From assembly GCA_006218045.1 (NCBI GenBank), contig VBWB01000012.1, positions 1 through 35,637 on the forward strand: a DNA stretch of 35,637 nt, in the 5' to 3' direction. Position numbers and translations under genes: made by a program. Position 1 is the stretch's first letter. The number at the start of each line of letters is the position of its first letter. This document shows positions 35,558 to 35,637 of this stretch, piece by piece. The DNA comes from Stygiobacter sp. (GTDB lineage Bacteria; Pseudomonadota; Alphaproteobacteria; Rhodospirillales; Magnetospirillaceae). Under the pieces are notes generated by a model, which was not told where the DNA came from, searched no databases, and worked only from the letters and a program-made list of their open reading frames with translations.

Positions 35558-35637
35558 GCGAACCCCATAGTCGCCCGCCCCGTGATAACGGGGCAAATGT
35601 GAAGGTGTCCCGTGATAACGGGGCAAATGTGAAGGTG
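35554..35637 (+). CDS. Partial CDS after ybeY, start containing a 30-bp tandem repeat (likely CorC/TlyC homologue by position)
   Basis: Only 28 codons are in the window. The ATG at 35554 overlaps the ybeY stop (ATGA), as expected for the gene that usually follows ybeY in alphaproteobacteria, a CBS-domain CorC/TlyC protein. After MSEPHSRPP the frame enters a 30-bp (10-codon) repeat that reads RDNGANVKVS. The residues so far do not identify the product, so the name rests on gene order alone. The repeat may be a genuine low-complexity start or the edge of an inserted element. Confidence 0.4.
   Translation, partial: MSEPHSRPPRDNGANVKVSRDNGANVKV
35579..35637. repeat. 30-bp tandem repeat, truncated by the window end
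   Basis: Two exact 30-bp periods: 35581-35610 complete and 35611-35637 cut off. Each unit contains CCCGT-GATA-ACGGG, a small hairpin. The repeat lies within the first codons of the last reading frame and keeps the frame open. Together with the repeat at position 1 it marks both ends of the window. Confidence 0.9.

Overview
The window is high-GC alphaproteobacterial chromosome, most probably a Rhodospirillales member close to Magnetospirillum. This is inferred from the mix of Irr and Fur, a MucR-type regulator, OlsB/OlsA ornithine-lipid genes, a PccB/PccA pair, class 2 dihydroorotate dehydrogenase and thioredoxin-reductase-like ferredoxin-NADP reductase. About forty genes are packed with short gaps and many 1-4 bp start/stop overlaps. 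I see no rRNA, tRNA, CRISPR array, prophage, transposase gene or defence cluster. Both ends of the window lie in tandem repeats (1-174 and 35579-35637), as expected where an assembly contig breaks.

Layout. 1-3.7 kb: GC-rich repeat array, then a minus-strand purine operon guaA-purT-Spx/YffB-like gene-cNMP-binding protein. 3.8-5.1 kb: small membrane protein, ribbon-helix-helix protein and DJ-1/PfpI protein. 5.2-6.8 kb: lipoprotein and CorA/ZntB-type transporter. 6.8-11 kb: an aldehyde dehydrogenase plus DUF779 gene facing a divergent sigma-54 activator, with a clear -24/-12 promoter and a possible upstream activator site between them. 11-11.3 kb: intergenic inverted repeats. 11.3-14.6 kb: ferredoxin-NADP reductase, HAD protein, pyrD, DUF952. 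14.7-15.2 kb: an AT-rich orphan membrane gene, the clearest foreign gene here. 15.2-17.5 kb: yggT-DUF167-folD-nnrU. 17.5-21.9 kb: bacteriohemerythrin and divergent propionyl-CoA carboxylase pccB-pccA. 21.9-25.0 kb: DUF2061 protein, irr, a TorC-like pentaheme cytochrome and a dihaem cytochrome c peroxidase. 25.2-28.7 kb: rarA, an HtrA/Do protease, an Hpt protein and a degenerate receiver. 28.9-30.9 kb: lipoprotein, TusA-like protein, mucR, fur. 31-32.6 kb: olsB-olsA. 32.7 kb to the end: miaB-phoH-ybeY and the first codons of the next gene.

Themes. Iron and haem control stands out: irr carries its own candidate Irr operators, a similar motif lies upstream of the haem peroxidase, and fur is also present. 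Propionyl-CoA carboxylase, aldehyde oxidation with its own activator, membrane ornithine lipids, periplasmic electron transfer and RNA/ribosome maturation make up the rest. Most of the window is ordinary core genome. The most unusual items are the regulatory dyads, the repeat-rich beginning of the last reading frame, the 11-G tract at a start codon, the orphan AT-rich gene and the degenerate receiver-Hpt pair.
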